Made by a program: the position numbers and the translations under genes. This document shows, one piece after another, positions 22,343-34,500 of a stretch of 64,000 nt of DNA. Position 1 is the stretch's first letter. Each line of letters starts with the position of its first letter. The notes under the pieces were generated by a model that saw only the letters and a list, made by a program, of their open reading frames with translations, searched no databases and was not told the DNA's origin. The DNA comes from Trachythela sp. YZ-2020 (taxonomy: Eukaryota; Cnidaria; Anthozoa; Malacalcyonacea; Clavulariidae), in NCBI GenBank assembly GCA_016169945.1, contig JADLSH010000355.1, forward strand, positions 2,413,501 to 2,477,500, written 5' to 3'.

Positions 22343-25300
22343 AATTGGTTCGGGAGGAAGTTGAAAGACTAGTAATCCGCCAATCTAATAATAGGAATGA
22401 ATAACATAATATAATTATGGTGAAATATAAGCCCATGGACAGGGGAGGGGCAAAGAGAATTGGCGAGGGTCCTCCACACACGCAGGGGTCCAGTCTTGGT
22501 AAATTCTACAATAAGCTACTATGGTTGGTTTCTGAACTACCTGAGAAAGATTAAAAATAGGTACGCAAAACGTACATGTATCAGCGCCAAGTGTTGATCT
22601 ATGTTTATTGTAGCCGGTGTTTAGTCGCTGTTATATCGCTGATGTTGTGCTTGTTGAAGTTATTTATATTGGAGTGGTTGTGGCATAGTTGGTAGCTTCA
22701 ATGAATAAAAAGGAGGCCGTCCCCCACCTTTTGAACAAATAGTTTGTAAGACAAAGCTTAGTTTATAAAAGGATATTTGTGGTAAATTGATCTGTGAACC
22801 GAGAAAAATGCCGAAAATTTTCGATGTATTTACTTCTGAAACGTTTTCAGATGATATACTGCCTAGCGATCTTAGATAACATAATTTGCGAGGATTTGAC
22901 TATGTTTTCAAAAATATCATGCAGCCATATGAAATTTAACAACACCCACTAAATTTAATTGTATTTATGTTCATTACAATGAAATTTAACCACTGTGGAA
23001 TACAAAATATTCGCTGCAGTAGCAAGACAAATTATATGCAGTCAGAATCTTTAGACGATAAAATAGCCATACGAATTGGAACGGTGTTACAAACACCATT
23101 TTTCAAACTATATTTCACGCCACACCCACGGTTTAATAATCATCGTGAAGTAAGAAAATATAATTACTAAATCCTTTGTAAGTTTTCAAATAATGTTCGC
23201 ATTCGCTTCAATGAATATACCTTGACTCGTCGTTGTACGGACGATCTTAAATTTATATAATTTATCTAAGATTGAGCTAGAATTGAGCAAGTTTAAAAAA
23301 TTCTATATCTGGATTTGTGATAACAATTTGCATGCACTAACCTGCGGTCGGAAGGCGACACGAAGTCAAATTTTACTTGTTAATTGAACATATTCGCTAC
23401 AGCAACCCAAGTTACATATAGTCAGAATCCTTAGACGATATTAAAGAAAGCAGAAAGCCAAATAAAATTTGAATATTTTCGGTAGAACAAATATTTCAAG
23501 TGTACACAATTTATCCTGCTTGAAAACCGGAATATATTATTTTATATTTCACGTATATTTCTTTGAAATTTGCCCAAATTTCATCAATGTTTTTGTTTTA
23601 AAGCTGTTCTAGCCTGCGAACAGGTCAAAACAAAGTAATTACGTAATTTCACAAGAAACTGTGGTTAACCATATGGGTTAACTTACAGACGCGATAGCAA
23701 TATATCAGCGCTAGCGCTAATACAAAAATACTTCGACGTTTCGAGGTGTATGGCCTTCGTCAGGATGTAAATAGTAAAGTCGAGAGCTACAGTATCCGTC
23801 CTTATAAAAGACGTATCCGTTAATAAGGGGCTTGACTGTACAGGTAGCTAGAAATTTCAAAGTGATTTTAATCTTTTTCATGTAGTTCAGACACCTAACA
23901 CAAGGTTATTCGGTTATTTACCCAAGGTTATTCACCTAACACTCGGGAAAACAGTATGTTTTGTGGCCCCTCGACCGCTCGTTGTTGCCCTCGGCTTCGC
24001 CTCGGGCAACAACGGCGGTCTCGAGTCCACAAAACACACTGTTTCCCTCGGCGTCAGTAAATAAGTGTTAATTGAGTGTTTATATAATCCCGCTTCTATC
24101 CCGCCTTGACGGGATCCCGGCGTCTGTTGCCGGGATCCCGCTTAGCCGGGACGAAAAAATCCCATATAAACACTCTATCTCGGCCAGGCGGGATGAACTT
24201 TTCTTCTGAGAACGCGTAAATTTTTGCAAGAGAAAAGACGTCAAGCACTTAACTGGCTTGCACCCCGGCAATGCGATCCCGCCTAGGAAAGATGAAAACG
24301 TCCCGTCCCGCTAGCCGGGATCATATAAACAAGCCCTTAGATATATATTAGTAAAAAAAAAACAAAATAGAACTTACGATCTGTCGAAGATTAGCATGTA
24401 AAGCCTGGTAATCTTGCTCTCGCCTTTGAAACCCATCCCGTTCAGCATTTGCTTCATCCCGTTCAGCATTTGCTTCATCCCGTTCATCATTTGCTTCATC
24501 CCGCTGAGCATTTGCTTCACCCCGTTCAGCAATTGCCCCATCTCGTCGAGCATTTGCTACATCAAGTTCAGCACTTGATACATCCCGCTGAGCATTTGCT
24601 TCATCCCGTTGAGCATTTGCTCCATCCCGTTCAGTATATGCTGCGTCCCGTTGAGTATTTGCTGCGTCCTGTTCAGCCTTCGCTGCGTCCCGTTGAGCAT
24701 TTGCTGCGTCCCGTTCAGTATATGCTGCGTCCCGTTGAGCATTTGCTGCGTCCCGTTCAGCCTTCGCTGCGTCCCGTTGAGCAGTTGCTTCATCTTGTCC
24801 TGCATTTGCTGCGTCCCGTTCAGTATATGCTGCGTCCCGTTGAGCATTTGCTGCGTCCCGTTCAGCCTTCGCTGCGTCCCGTTGAGCAGTTGCTTCATCT
24901 TGTCCTGCATTTGCTCCATCCCGTTCAGTATATGCTGCGTCCCGTTGAGTATTTGCTGCGTCCCGTTCAGCCTTCGCTGCGTCCCGTTGAGCAGTTGCTT
25001 CATCTTGTCCTGCATTTGCTGCGTCCCGTTCAGTATATGCTGCGTCCCGTTGAGTATTTGCTGCGTCCCGTTCAGCCTTCGCTGCGTCCCGTTGAGCAGT
25101 TGCTTCATCTTGTCCTGCATTTGCTGCGTCCCGTTCAGTATATGCTGCGTCCCGTTGAGCATTTGCTGCGTCCCGTTCAGCCTTCGCTGCGTCCCGTTGA
25201 GCAGTTGCTTCATCTTGTCCTGCATTTGCTGCGTCCCGTTCAGTATATGCTGCGTCCCGTTGAGCATTTGCTGCGTCCCGTTCAGCCTTCGCTGCGTCCC

Positions 25301-28300
25301 GTTGAGCAGTTGCTTCATCAAGTCCTGCAGTTGCTGAGACCAGTTCAGAATATGCTGCGTCCCGTTGAGCATTTGCTGCGTCCCGTTCAGCCTTCGCTGC
25401 GTCCCGTTGAGCAGTTGCTTCATCTTGTCCTGCATTTGCTGCGTCCCGTTCAGTATATGCTGCGTCCCGTTGAGCATTTGCTTCATCCAGTTCAGTGTTG
25501 GCTGCGTCCCGTTCAGTATTTCCTGCGTCCAGTTCAGCCCTTGCTGTCACCAGTTCACCTTTTACTTCTTCCAAAACAGCATGTTGTTGTCCATTCTAAA
25601 TGTATAGAGAATAGAGCATGTAAAAGTTCCTTGAATGTTTTCATGGCGATAAGTTTAATTGATTTCTTAACATTAATATTAAATTCATTGGGAAAATGGA
25701 CAGGCTTAGTATTTCTACTCTCATGTTTTTGGATACTTTCAGACGGTCTTCTCATGGGACCTAAGTCTACTTCTGGTTCATAGTTGTCTGACTATAATTC
25801 CGCCTCAGTCGCTAACGAGAAATTCCAGACAAATCAATAATCAAATCAACACACATGTATTTCTTTGTTGTGAAGTAGGAACTCTAATAACATTTACCTT
25901 CTGTTCCAACTCAGCTATTTCCTTTTGCATTGCTGTATTTTGTTGCCTTTCACTGTTTAGCGCAACCTTCATCTATTAAATGCAACACAAAACATACATG
26001 ATACAAGTCACATTTTGGTAGCATAAAATTAAACTAACTTTAGACTATTGTATTCTATTGTGTATTTGTGTTAGGTGGGTTTCACTGAGCACTGCTGTGC
26101 AGATGGTGCTCAACCTGCATACTTATCAGAATGGCAATACCATCGTAAGATAAAACAAATACTTCTTTCTGGAATTGAAGTTTTACTGCAAGCTGGAAAT
26201 TCCTTATATTTTCTTCCATTAAGTATTTATCTATGCTTGTCATCTTTTGTTGTTCTTCCTAAGTCTTAACAGTTCTGTAGCTGACCATGGAAACCCACCA
26301 AATTAATTATTTTCCATCGTCCATTCTTTGAAAATCTGCCTGTATGTTTTCTATTCTTAAATCATGACCATTGAAAATATACCTTGTCGAGTGCTGTTCT
26401 CCTTACTGACGTCTAAAATTTACAATGTACAAAGATCAGGTGAGTTGAGGGTGCACTCAAAATCAGGTCAACTCTTAGTCAGAAACAGAGTGGGGTAGCA
26501 TGAAGGGGGATTCATTGACGAATTGGTCAAATTAAAGACATAGGCATATAAAATCAACTTAATGATTACCTAAATATTTTCCAAGAGTCTCTCCTTAACG
26601 AGCAAAATCATCTGGTGTCACATAGAGTAAAAGTTCACTTACTTCTTGTTCATACAAATGGACAGCTTCTCGACGATTATCAAAGTGTTTTTGTATCCAG
26701 TCACGATCTCCTTTCAATTGAACGATTTGAGCAACAAATTCTCCACATCTTGCACAATTTTCATTCCTCACTTGTGGATCTTCATTAGCTATTCTTTCAG
26801 GTTCTTCAATTCTATTTTCCATTACTTGGTGCATCTCTTGTGATGGAGTTCTTGAGATGCGTCTTAAAAATTGGTCACCATTGGCCTATAAAATAATGAA
26901 AATATATCCTGTAGGCTGTAGCAGTATATTTATATTTTGATACTTATCTGTACGTGTATTTTTTGAATATCGGATACAGTATCTAAATTGCATTTTCTAA
27001 AATATTGACATCCCGTAAATATCAAATCTGTTCCAGCATTGTGAAATTGAGCATGCACAACTGCATTACAAGTAGATAATTAGTCTTAGTTAAACAAGGA
27101 AAGGGAGAGAGGATTCTGGAGCATTGCATAACACATGAACAGACATCATTAAAACGTGTGTCTAAATCTTCATATTTTCTTCTGTTACTTAATTATGCTT
27201 GTCATCTTTTGTTGTCTTTAATAATGTTCTATTCTTTGTAGAAGTCTTGTATTTGGTAGAAAAATATAACAGTTGTGGAATAATTAACTAAGTTTAGTCT
27301 ATTTTCTCATAATTTTCAACAATCCCATAACTGACCACCACAGACAGTAAATTTGGACAGTTATTGTAAGCTTTACATAGGGTTCCATATTTGTATTATG
27401 CTCCTGTTGAGACAGTCTTAATTTGTCTTTTACTGTACGTATACTTAGATAAAAGCTACATCACTGTTGTATTGGTCCAATTATCTTGCCTTTCAAGAAT
27501 TGCTTTTATTTTTCACCCATTGTTTTATACTTTATTTGACATGATCTGATACAATTGTCTGGCATTTAGAGTCAAATAATCTGTAGTAGCATAAAGTAAA
27601 ATAATCAAAGAGAGGACTCTCATTAGCAATTGTCTGATTTATAGTTAGCTAAATATTTTTTCCAAGAGTCTCGCCTTAATGAGAAAAATCATCTGGTCTC
27701 AGATACAGTAAAACTTAACTCACTGCTTGTTCCACCAAATGGACCGAATCCGGACTATTATCAACATGCTGCTGCAGCATCGGTGATGGCATTCCTTCAT
27801 TTCCTCCGATGGGGATTACCAATTGGTCAAACCTAAATTGGTTTACCTATAAAATGAAAATATAGTCATATAGTCATATCTGTACATATATTTTATATCC
27901 TGTAAATATCAGATCTGTTCCAGCATTGTGATATTGAGCATGCACAACTGCATTACAAGTAAATAATTTGTCTTAGATCAACTTAAGATATGTCAAATAA
28001 GTACAAATTTTTAAAAAGTTCTTAAAGCAATTTTGTTTTTCAGTACAATCAACCAATTGTGCCAAGCACGCATAACAAAGGCACACCCCCAATGTTGTAA
28101 AAGTTATGAAATCTCAACTTCTTGTCCCTTCAATTTGGTGAAAACTGGATTACAATTTATGGAAATCATAACCAGCCTAGGTGCCCAAAGTTGAAAGTAG
28201 CTCACTCTTAAAATTAATCCATGGATGTGACAGTCTCCTACGATACAGACATTGTAGGAAAGAGCTGCATGTTGTAAATTGAAATTCCTTACCAAAACCG

Positions 28301-28409
28301 CATCCTGACCCTCTTGAACCACATTGGGAACAATTGCTTTTTTAGATTCTTCATTTTCTTGAAGTTTATGATCATCATTCAGCAATATTTCCACATTGTT
28401 ATCTGGCAG
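22343..28409 (-). CDS. Coiled-coil gene A (paralogue of gene B), ends incomplete
   Basis: I do not recognise the family. The exons, in transcription order, are 28293-28409, 27724-27846, 26643-26885, 25898-25972, 24378-25595 and 22343-22384 (39, 41, 81, 25, 406 and 14 codons). All start after AG, end before GT and are phase 0. The 81-codon exon has a CARCGEF motif (Cys-x-x-Cys) followed by heptad-like residues. The 25-codon exon reads ERQQNTAMQKEIAELEQ, a coiled coil. The 406-codon exon is an array of heptads (ERDAANA, QRDAAYT). The last placed exon is IGGLLVFQLPPEPI. Gene B has the same exon order, and its exon ends match. No ATG exon and no stop exon were found. The product is probably a long, soluble rod-like protein; function is unknown. 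Confidence 0.75.
24065..24340. mobile_element. MITE with TTTATAT(A/G)ATCCCG ends, in gene A intron
   Basis: The left edge reads GTGTTTATATAATCCCGC. The right edge, read on the other strand, is CTTGTTTATATGATCCCGG. Internal 'gggatcccgg' and 'cccgcttagccggga' repeats alternate in both orientations. It is a GC-rich insert of about 275 bp just downstream of the giant repeat exon. Confidence 0.7.
24378..25595 (-). repeat. 105-bp coding repeat array in one exon of gene A
   Basis: One exon is a tandem array whose basic unit is 35 codons: five heptads of the type QRDAAKA, ERDAANA, QRDAAYT, ERDAANA and GQDEATA. Eight or so nearly identical units occupy about 24640-25480, with more diverged heptads at each end (ERDEANA, ELDAGNT). 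Alternating charged residues with Ala every heptad predict a very regular, highly charged coiled coil. The homogeneity points to recent unequal exchange or gene conversion. The array also leaves long open frames on the opposite strand, which are shadows. Confidence 0.9.
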
Positions 28410-29045
28410 CTGTAATATAGTAACAGTCAGTATACGAGAATAGATTGTTAGTGTTGTGTTAAACCCTATAGATTATTCAACAGGATCTGATTAACAGGTA
28501 TTATTTCTATATTACAGCCAATTCAGGTTGAGTATTTGAAAGTGCTGTTACTTGTTTTCGTTGTAACTGTTGCAACAACAAATTTCTTGAAAAAAAGGCA
28601 TACATGTGCGTCAAGCTAACCCGGCGAGTATCATGGCTTTATTTTAAAGGCGGACTGACGGGCGGGGCGGGTAGGCAACGTTAAGCAGGCTAGGAGATTC
28701 ATCTGGATTAAAAAGGGCATTCCAGCACACATGGAGATAGGGAATAACTTTTTCCAGTAAAGCTCGCCCACCCACACACACATCCTCTTTTCCTAGCTTG
28801 CAGCCTCCCTGAAAGAATTTCTTTGTTTCAAATACGCGTCGTCGAGTTGCTGCGTCGAAGATCTTTTAAAACTCTCTAATGTCAAACGTCAGATGACTAC
28901 GATTTTTTAGCCTGCGGAAATCAGACGTCATTTCGCTCGCTCACTGCGCGATTTTTGAAAGATTGTGTATAAAACCAACACAGCGTATATGGCACAATTA
29001 AAAATGACAAATCTCATACTCATAGTCGTACTCGTAGTCACCGCT
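28410..29045. other. Region upstream of gene A, no exon assigned
   Basis: This should hold the 5' part of gene A if the gene matches gene B, but I could not find an ATG exon. It has a GC-richer patch at 28615-28700 and nothing else I can name. Confidence 0.4.
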
Positions 29046-29850
29046 TCAGCCCTGTCAGAGACGGGCTTGAATCAAGTCTAAGGCTTCTCATATGTGTGAT
29101 AAGTTGCAAATTATATATTTGTGGACACAAAAATATATCTATATATTAATTCATATTGTTGGGCATTGCCGTTAGAGGCTGAATGTTTAGGCCACCACAC
29201 TCAGAGTAGTTTAACTTTTTAGTTTTATTATAAATCCTTTTCTAAATCACAGTTTCTTTATAATCACCCTATCACTATCACAATCACTCACAACTCGCTT
29301 GGCACATCCTACTGTATATACATACTATGCTGAAATATCCTATGGCGCATGAATTTGATTGACAGTAATTATCATAATATTAATTGGTGAATATCGATAT
29401 TAATCCTCAGTACACAATTTGGTGCTTTAATAGTTCAAGACTAACACATGGACAACTGCTATGGAATGGCAACAATTAAATATAAGTTTAAAATGTAAAA
29501 AATACGTAAAACAATTTATATGATTTGTACAGGAAAACAGATATATAAAAACAAAGTGTGGAAAAATAGATCTATACGACTATAGAGTGTAGTATGGAAG
29601 AAAAAATGAAGATTGGCAGTGCATTGACATTGCAGATAAAGTTTGTCCAGGAAAATTAATGTTGTTGTCCAATGTGTTACTTGAACTATTAAAGCACCAA
29701 ATTGTGTACCGAAATCGTCTATTAGTCTATATGAATTAATTAATATATATAAATATTTTTGTGCCTACAAATATATAATTTGCAACTTATCACACATATG
29801 ATAAGCCCTAGACTTGGTTCAAGTCTGTCTCTCAGAGCTGAAAATAGCAG
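29046..29850. mobile_element. Nested foldback element
   Basis: Outer arms at about 29050-29155 and 29735-29845 are inverted copies ('cttgaatcaagtctaaggct', 'gtgataagttgcaaattata', 'tttgtggacacaaaaatat' and complements). A second inverted pair lies inside them ('acacaatttggtgctttaat' at about 29412, complement at about 29690). The interior is AT-rich and non-coding. Confidence 0.8.
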
Positions 29851-31336
29851 TGCACATAAGTACCTAAAAAAGGTGTGAAAGAGCTAGAGAAAAGTAGGGA
29901 GAGATGAACGTCTTTGCAAGCATGTCAAATTTTACCATTGGATTTTTCCAACCGAGGCATGGCTTGTGAGTTGACAATAACAGACCTGAGTATTTCACAG
30001 TTGACAATTTGGGAGAAATAATACAAATATATAATACAAGACATATTCCAAAAAACATCACCATGTTAAAGTCAAGATTCGAGTCAAAACAAGACTAAAC
30101 CGACAATATTTATGTTGAGTTTACAAAATGATGTTACTCAAGAGAATTTCGAGACATGTACTTCACTGCTATTTTTTTATCTTTTATGATAACTTTGATC
30201 AAATTTTGCCCATTTTGTCAGTGTTTGACAGTTTTTGTTGATCTATAGACTGTTTTTGATTTTTTGTCAGTATTTGTCGTCGGTATTTGTCTATTTGTTG
30301 TTAGTAGTTGACAGTTTATGTCGGTAGTTGATGCAGCAACATGCCGGCTGTCAACTTCCAGTGTATGTCGGTAGCGTCAAAAACATCGAAGAAGTGAGCT
30401 TTCTATTAATTCTTTATTCTATGGCAGAGCCTTCACTTTGGTTAGTAACTATTCCAAATTGCAATATAAGTTAAAGATTCCAATGGTCCATTAATGCCTA
30501 ACAGGCCTGACTGTATTCCATGCACTCCACGCCGGAGTGAGGTCACAAAATTGTCGGCATATTGGTGTGAGATCACACAAAATAAGTGATAATTAAGTGT
30601 AGCTAATTAAGTTTGTGCCTGAGTTCATTGTTGTATATGTATATTCACAGTAACTTCAAGAATATGATGTTAACAGTATATAAAACACACAAGATTAGCT
30701 ATTTTCACATGGATTTTAGTCCCCAAAATTGTATTGTGTGTAACTTGGCGTGAAGGATCGTAAATGTCGGCGTATCTCCGGTGTAAAGTTTACATGGAAT
30801 GCACCCTCAAGTTAGGCAGGCCGACATTGGCATATGAGCAGTTGATACATATTTAGTATAAAATTGCACACGACATTTTATTACGTTGAAAAGCCGAAAA
30901 TACAATAATTCAGTAAAATGTGAAGTAAAATATAGAAATTTTAATCTTCAATCTGGTTAAAACGATTGAATTTATCAGATTGTCCTTTCACAGTTCGCGT
31001 ACAATGTACTAGAAATATGTGAAACTTATAAACTGGGCTCACAAAATCACCTGCCCGACATCCCGGGCAACGAGAAATTAGGCTAAGACCAGGATTAAAA
31101 ACATACTTCTACAAGTCTTGTTATTTCGTCTATGCATTCAGTAAAGACGTGTGAAAAGTTGATTTGTCAAATGTATTGAAATTGAAAAAAATGTTGATCA
31201 AAGAATTTAATTGATGGGCGATAAAATATATTTCACCTAGCGAAAGGTTTCCCGTGCCCTATTTTTAAGCCACGCCGTCCCTGGCTGTAGCTTCCATGTC
31301 CCTGCTTATAAAATGAAACTACGTAGGTCGTTATCG
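29851..31336. other. Non-coding stretch with an inverted-repeat element at about 30500-30830
   Basis: 'aggcctgactgtattccatg' plus 'ccggagtga' on the left and 'cgtatctccggtgt...catggaatgcaccctcaagttaggcaggcc' on the right are inverted relatives, suggesting a MITE of about 330 bp. A T-rich degenerate tract based on 'tttgtcagtatttg' occupies 30180-30320. At 31234-31275 a fragment (CTAGCGAAAGGTTTCCCGTG) recurs at 60425-60460. Confidence 0.55.
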
Positions 31337-31341
31337 AAATA

Positions 31342-31383
31342 ATGCGCGAGTCAATTCCTAGAGTTACCATCCCCCCCCCGGGA
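31342..31383 (+). repeat. Left terminal inverted repeat
   Basis: 42 bp, 39 identical to the right end after inversion. Mismatches are at positions 5, 6 and 20. Subterminal GGG(C/A)ATTTG motifs start at about 31390, 31425, 31457 and 31486 and may be transposase binding sites, by inference. Confidence 0.9.
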
Positions 31384-31567
31384 CACCCCTGGGCATTTGC
31401 TTGACAGACCATTTCCGGCGGCCGGGAATTTGCTTGTAAAAGAAATCCCCGCACCCGGGCATTTGTCCTGGCTGCTAATACCCCCGGGAATTTGACACTT
31501 GGGGTGCCTCGTGGTCTAATTTGTATCTTTAAATACTAAAAGCTTTCATAATAAGATATTTTAAAAT

Positions 31568-34500
31568 ATGGACGATTTTGTCGGTAAAGATATTGAATTT
31601 GTATGTCAATGGCTAAGGGCCGAAAACCTTGAAAAGATTATTGATGTTTTTGAAGGTACGTAAATCATTTGAATATGTTGAATATATTTACATGATTGAT
31701 GAGTAGCCATATATGCCGACATGTTTGTATATTTAATAAAAATATGTCTCCACTATAAAAATGTCTGGTGTTTGTGTTTATATTTAATCCACAGGATGGT
31801 CTCTGTGGTATTTGTTTGACAGGATATTGGTTTAATTATATTAGTCTGCATATAAAAGTGTTGATCAATATTACATTGGCTGCATAAAAATTTAATATTA
31901 TAAAAGCTAATTGTGCTTAATAGCACGTGTTTATATTTCTGTTAAGTACTGTTCCTAGCAGTCTAGCACCAGTGTATATTAAAAGTAGACCTAGATAAAC
32001 TGCTTGTAGTATTTCTATAGTCTACTAAAAAGTATTAAAACACTATTATTTTAAAGTCATATTTTATATACTTTTACATACAATTTACAGTATAAATTTG
32101 GCACCTCAAAATATTCCAATAATCTATATTCAGAGTGGGGATGGGATAAAAAAGCAAGGGATATTCTGGGATTTATAGCAAAACCTTTTGGCATAAAGTT
32201 ATTGATAGATGTGGGTTTTCATCTTTTTTATGTGTCGAACCATATCAGTATTGTATATATTGATATAGTAGAGCAACTATACAATAGGTATCATCTGTAT
32301 AGCATTTGCACTGCACACTTATAATGTATATATAGTATAACATATGTACATGCAGCAAAATAAAAAAAATGTTGTCTTTCTGAGAGCTAAAGTACAAATA
32401 GTAAAATCCAAAATATGAAACCAAACTGCCTTATTCAGAAGTGTACTGAAAAACTGTCTATAAGATTTTAGCAGAGCAAGTAGTAGAAGAGAACATTTCT
32501 GTGCCCAAAGTCGTGGGCGACAGTCCCATCACACACTGTGGTCTTATATTTTAGATTTTACAATCTGTATTTGAGGTTTTGGAAGGTTTTTGCAGCTGGT
32601 AATAGGAAACATATATTTTACCTAAATAATTCCAGTACATGCACACAAGATAAAAAAGTGTTTACAAAAATATTATAATGAAGAGCTCATAAAATACTAA
32701 GTAGAACTATGCGGTTCTTGTTTAGAGAATGAAATTGATGGTGATGCCTTTATTCTCTTGACAAGTGAGTCAATTAAATCCATGATTAAAAAGCAGGGAC
32801 TGCTATTGAAATTTGAAAATAAGTTCAATCAACTAAAGGCAAAAGATCTTGAACATGTTTCTGAAAAGCCAATTTCATCTGGGGAAGATAGTATCAATCT
32901 TGACCACTCCTCCACTACAGAATCTTCACATGATCCTAAAAATGTTCAACCAACTATGAGTATCAATGTGATAAAAGAGCAGTCAAAAATTTATGGGAGA
33001 TTTAAAGAGAATTCCCAACTATCAAGCTGGCAAAAGGCAGTGAATAGTGCAGCATTCTCAATAGCACAAGAATCACCAGATAAAATGTATGTGCACAGTT
33101 AAAAGTGGCTGCAGAGGAAAAAGCACGTGCAACATATGTGTTTAAGAAAAAAGCTGGCTCAAGATCTAAGTTTGAAGCTGAAAATGGAAGTCCTAAAAGA
33201 AAAAATATGTCAACCTTGGAGCGAAAGGAAGAGATTGTATCCTGCACATTCAGAATTGAGACTGTGACCTCAAAGATAACTAAACTAGAAAAGGATATTA
33301 ACAAAGCAAGAGCCACTAAAGATTATGCTTTATGTTCTGATTTGCACAGTCAACAACGCAAAATGATTAAAGATCTGAATAGTTTGAAGAAGAAGCACAT
33401 ACGTCTACAGAAAAAGGAAAGCAAACACCAAAGATACACCCAGAATAGAAGTGACGAAGGTAGAAGCAAAACTTCCTCCAGTGATTGTGAGGAAGCTCTT
33501 CAGAAAGATATCAGGCATTTTCTCCAGAAAAAAGAAAACGCATCCATATCTAGCACAAGCAACCCCAGCGTAGAAGAAAGGATGCATGGTCCACAAAGTG
33601 ACGACACGTTAATTGTTAGTAGTGATGAAGAAAGGTCAAAGCAGAATGAAGAGTTGGTTGATACAAACGAGAAGTCTTCCATTGAAGAAGAATTCACAAG
33701 ACAGTTTGGTCTTGGAAAGCAGCCAGTTGTTGAGAGCGCTAACCAGTTGAATGAGGAAGTGTGTACAGATAACCAAGAAAGAAAGAGAATGAAACTTGAT
33801 TTGGAGCATCAAGTAGAAAACGACACAGAGTCTGTAGAGCGGAGTGTACTCGTACCTTCCCAAAAGGATAGCTTTGGTTTCAGTCAATCAGAATTGGATA
33901 AAGAAGTAGAAAATATACTAATTGGCTCTACAAAAGCAAATCCAATAAACGCCGTCTTAGATGAAGAGAAAGAGGAAAAATCAGGCGGATTGGAAGAAAA
34001 TGTTGAGAACGTTCCTTTTTTTTGACATTAGAACCCCGGAAGATTAGTAATTGCGGGCTTCAATAACTAAAACAGTTACAGGATTAGTTGACATTCTTCG
34101 CAAGCAAGAGGCTAAAAACCTTACAGACATTGAATTGCAGACAATTTCTGAATTTGTTCATTTTAAAGTTAGTATATTTGAAGGTTTGACTTTGTCAGAA
34201 TATATTGTGGCCAAGAAGGTCAGATGTAACGAACTGCACAACAACGTTTCTATTTGCTCAAAGTGTTCTCCTTTAATTGATGCTGCAAATTTAGTTCTAA
34301 ATAAAAACCTAGTATCATTACCTTACCTGTGGAATAAATGTTTCTATAACATTCCATACAAAAGCAGAAAAGCTAAGAGGAAAATTCTTCAGATGCCAGT
34401 TTGTGCTCTAAATGTAAATGGTGCAATCTACATCAGTGAGAAGAAAGAAACGTCTGAAGAATATATCTCGCTTGCAAACAAGATACAGTCAAATATAGTG

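Noticed and set aside
24449..25783. 444-codon open frame on + (LLHPVQ/LLRPVE repeats) and 242-codon frame (CCVPFS repeats)
   Set aside because: They are antisense and out-of-frame shadows of the 105-bp repeat array. The - strand frame has splice borders and a paralogue in gene B; these have neither.
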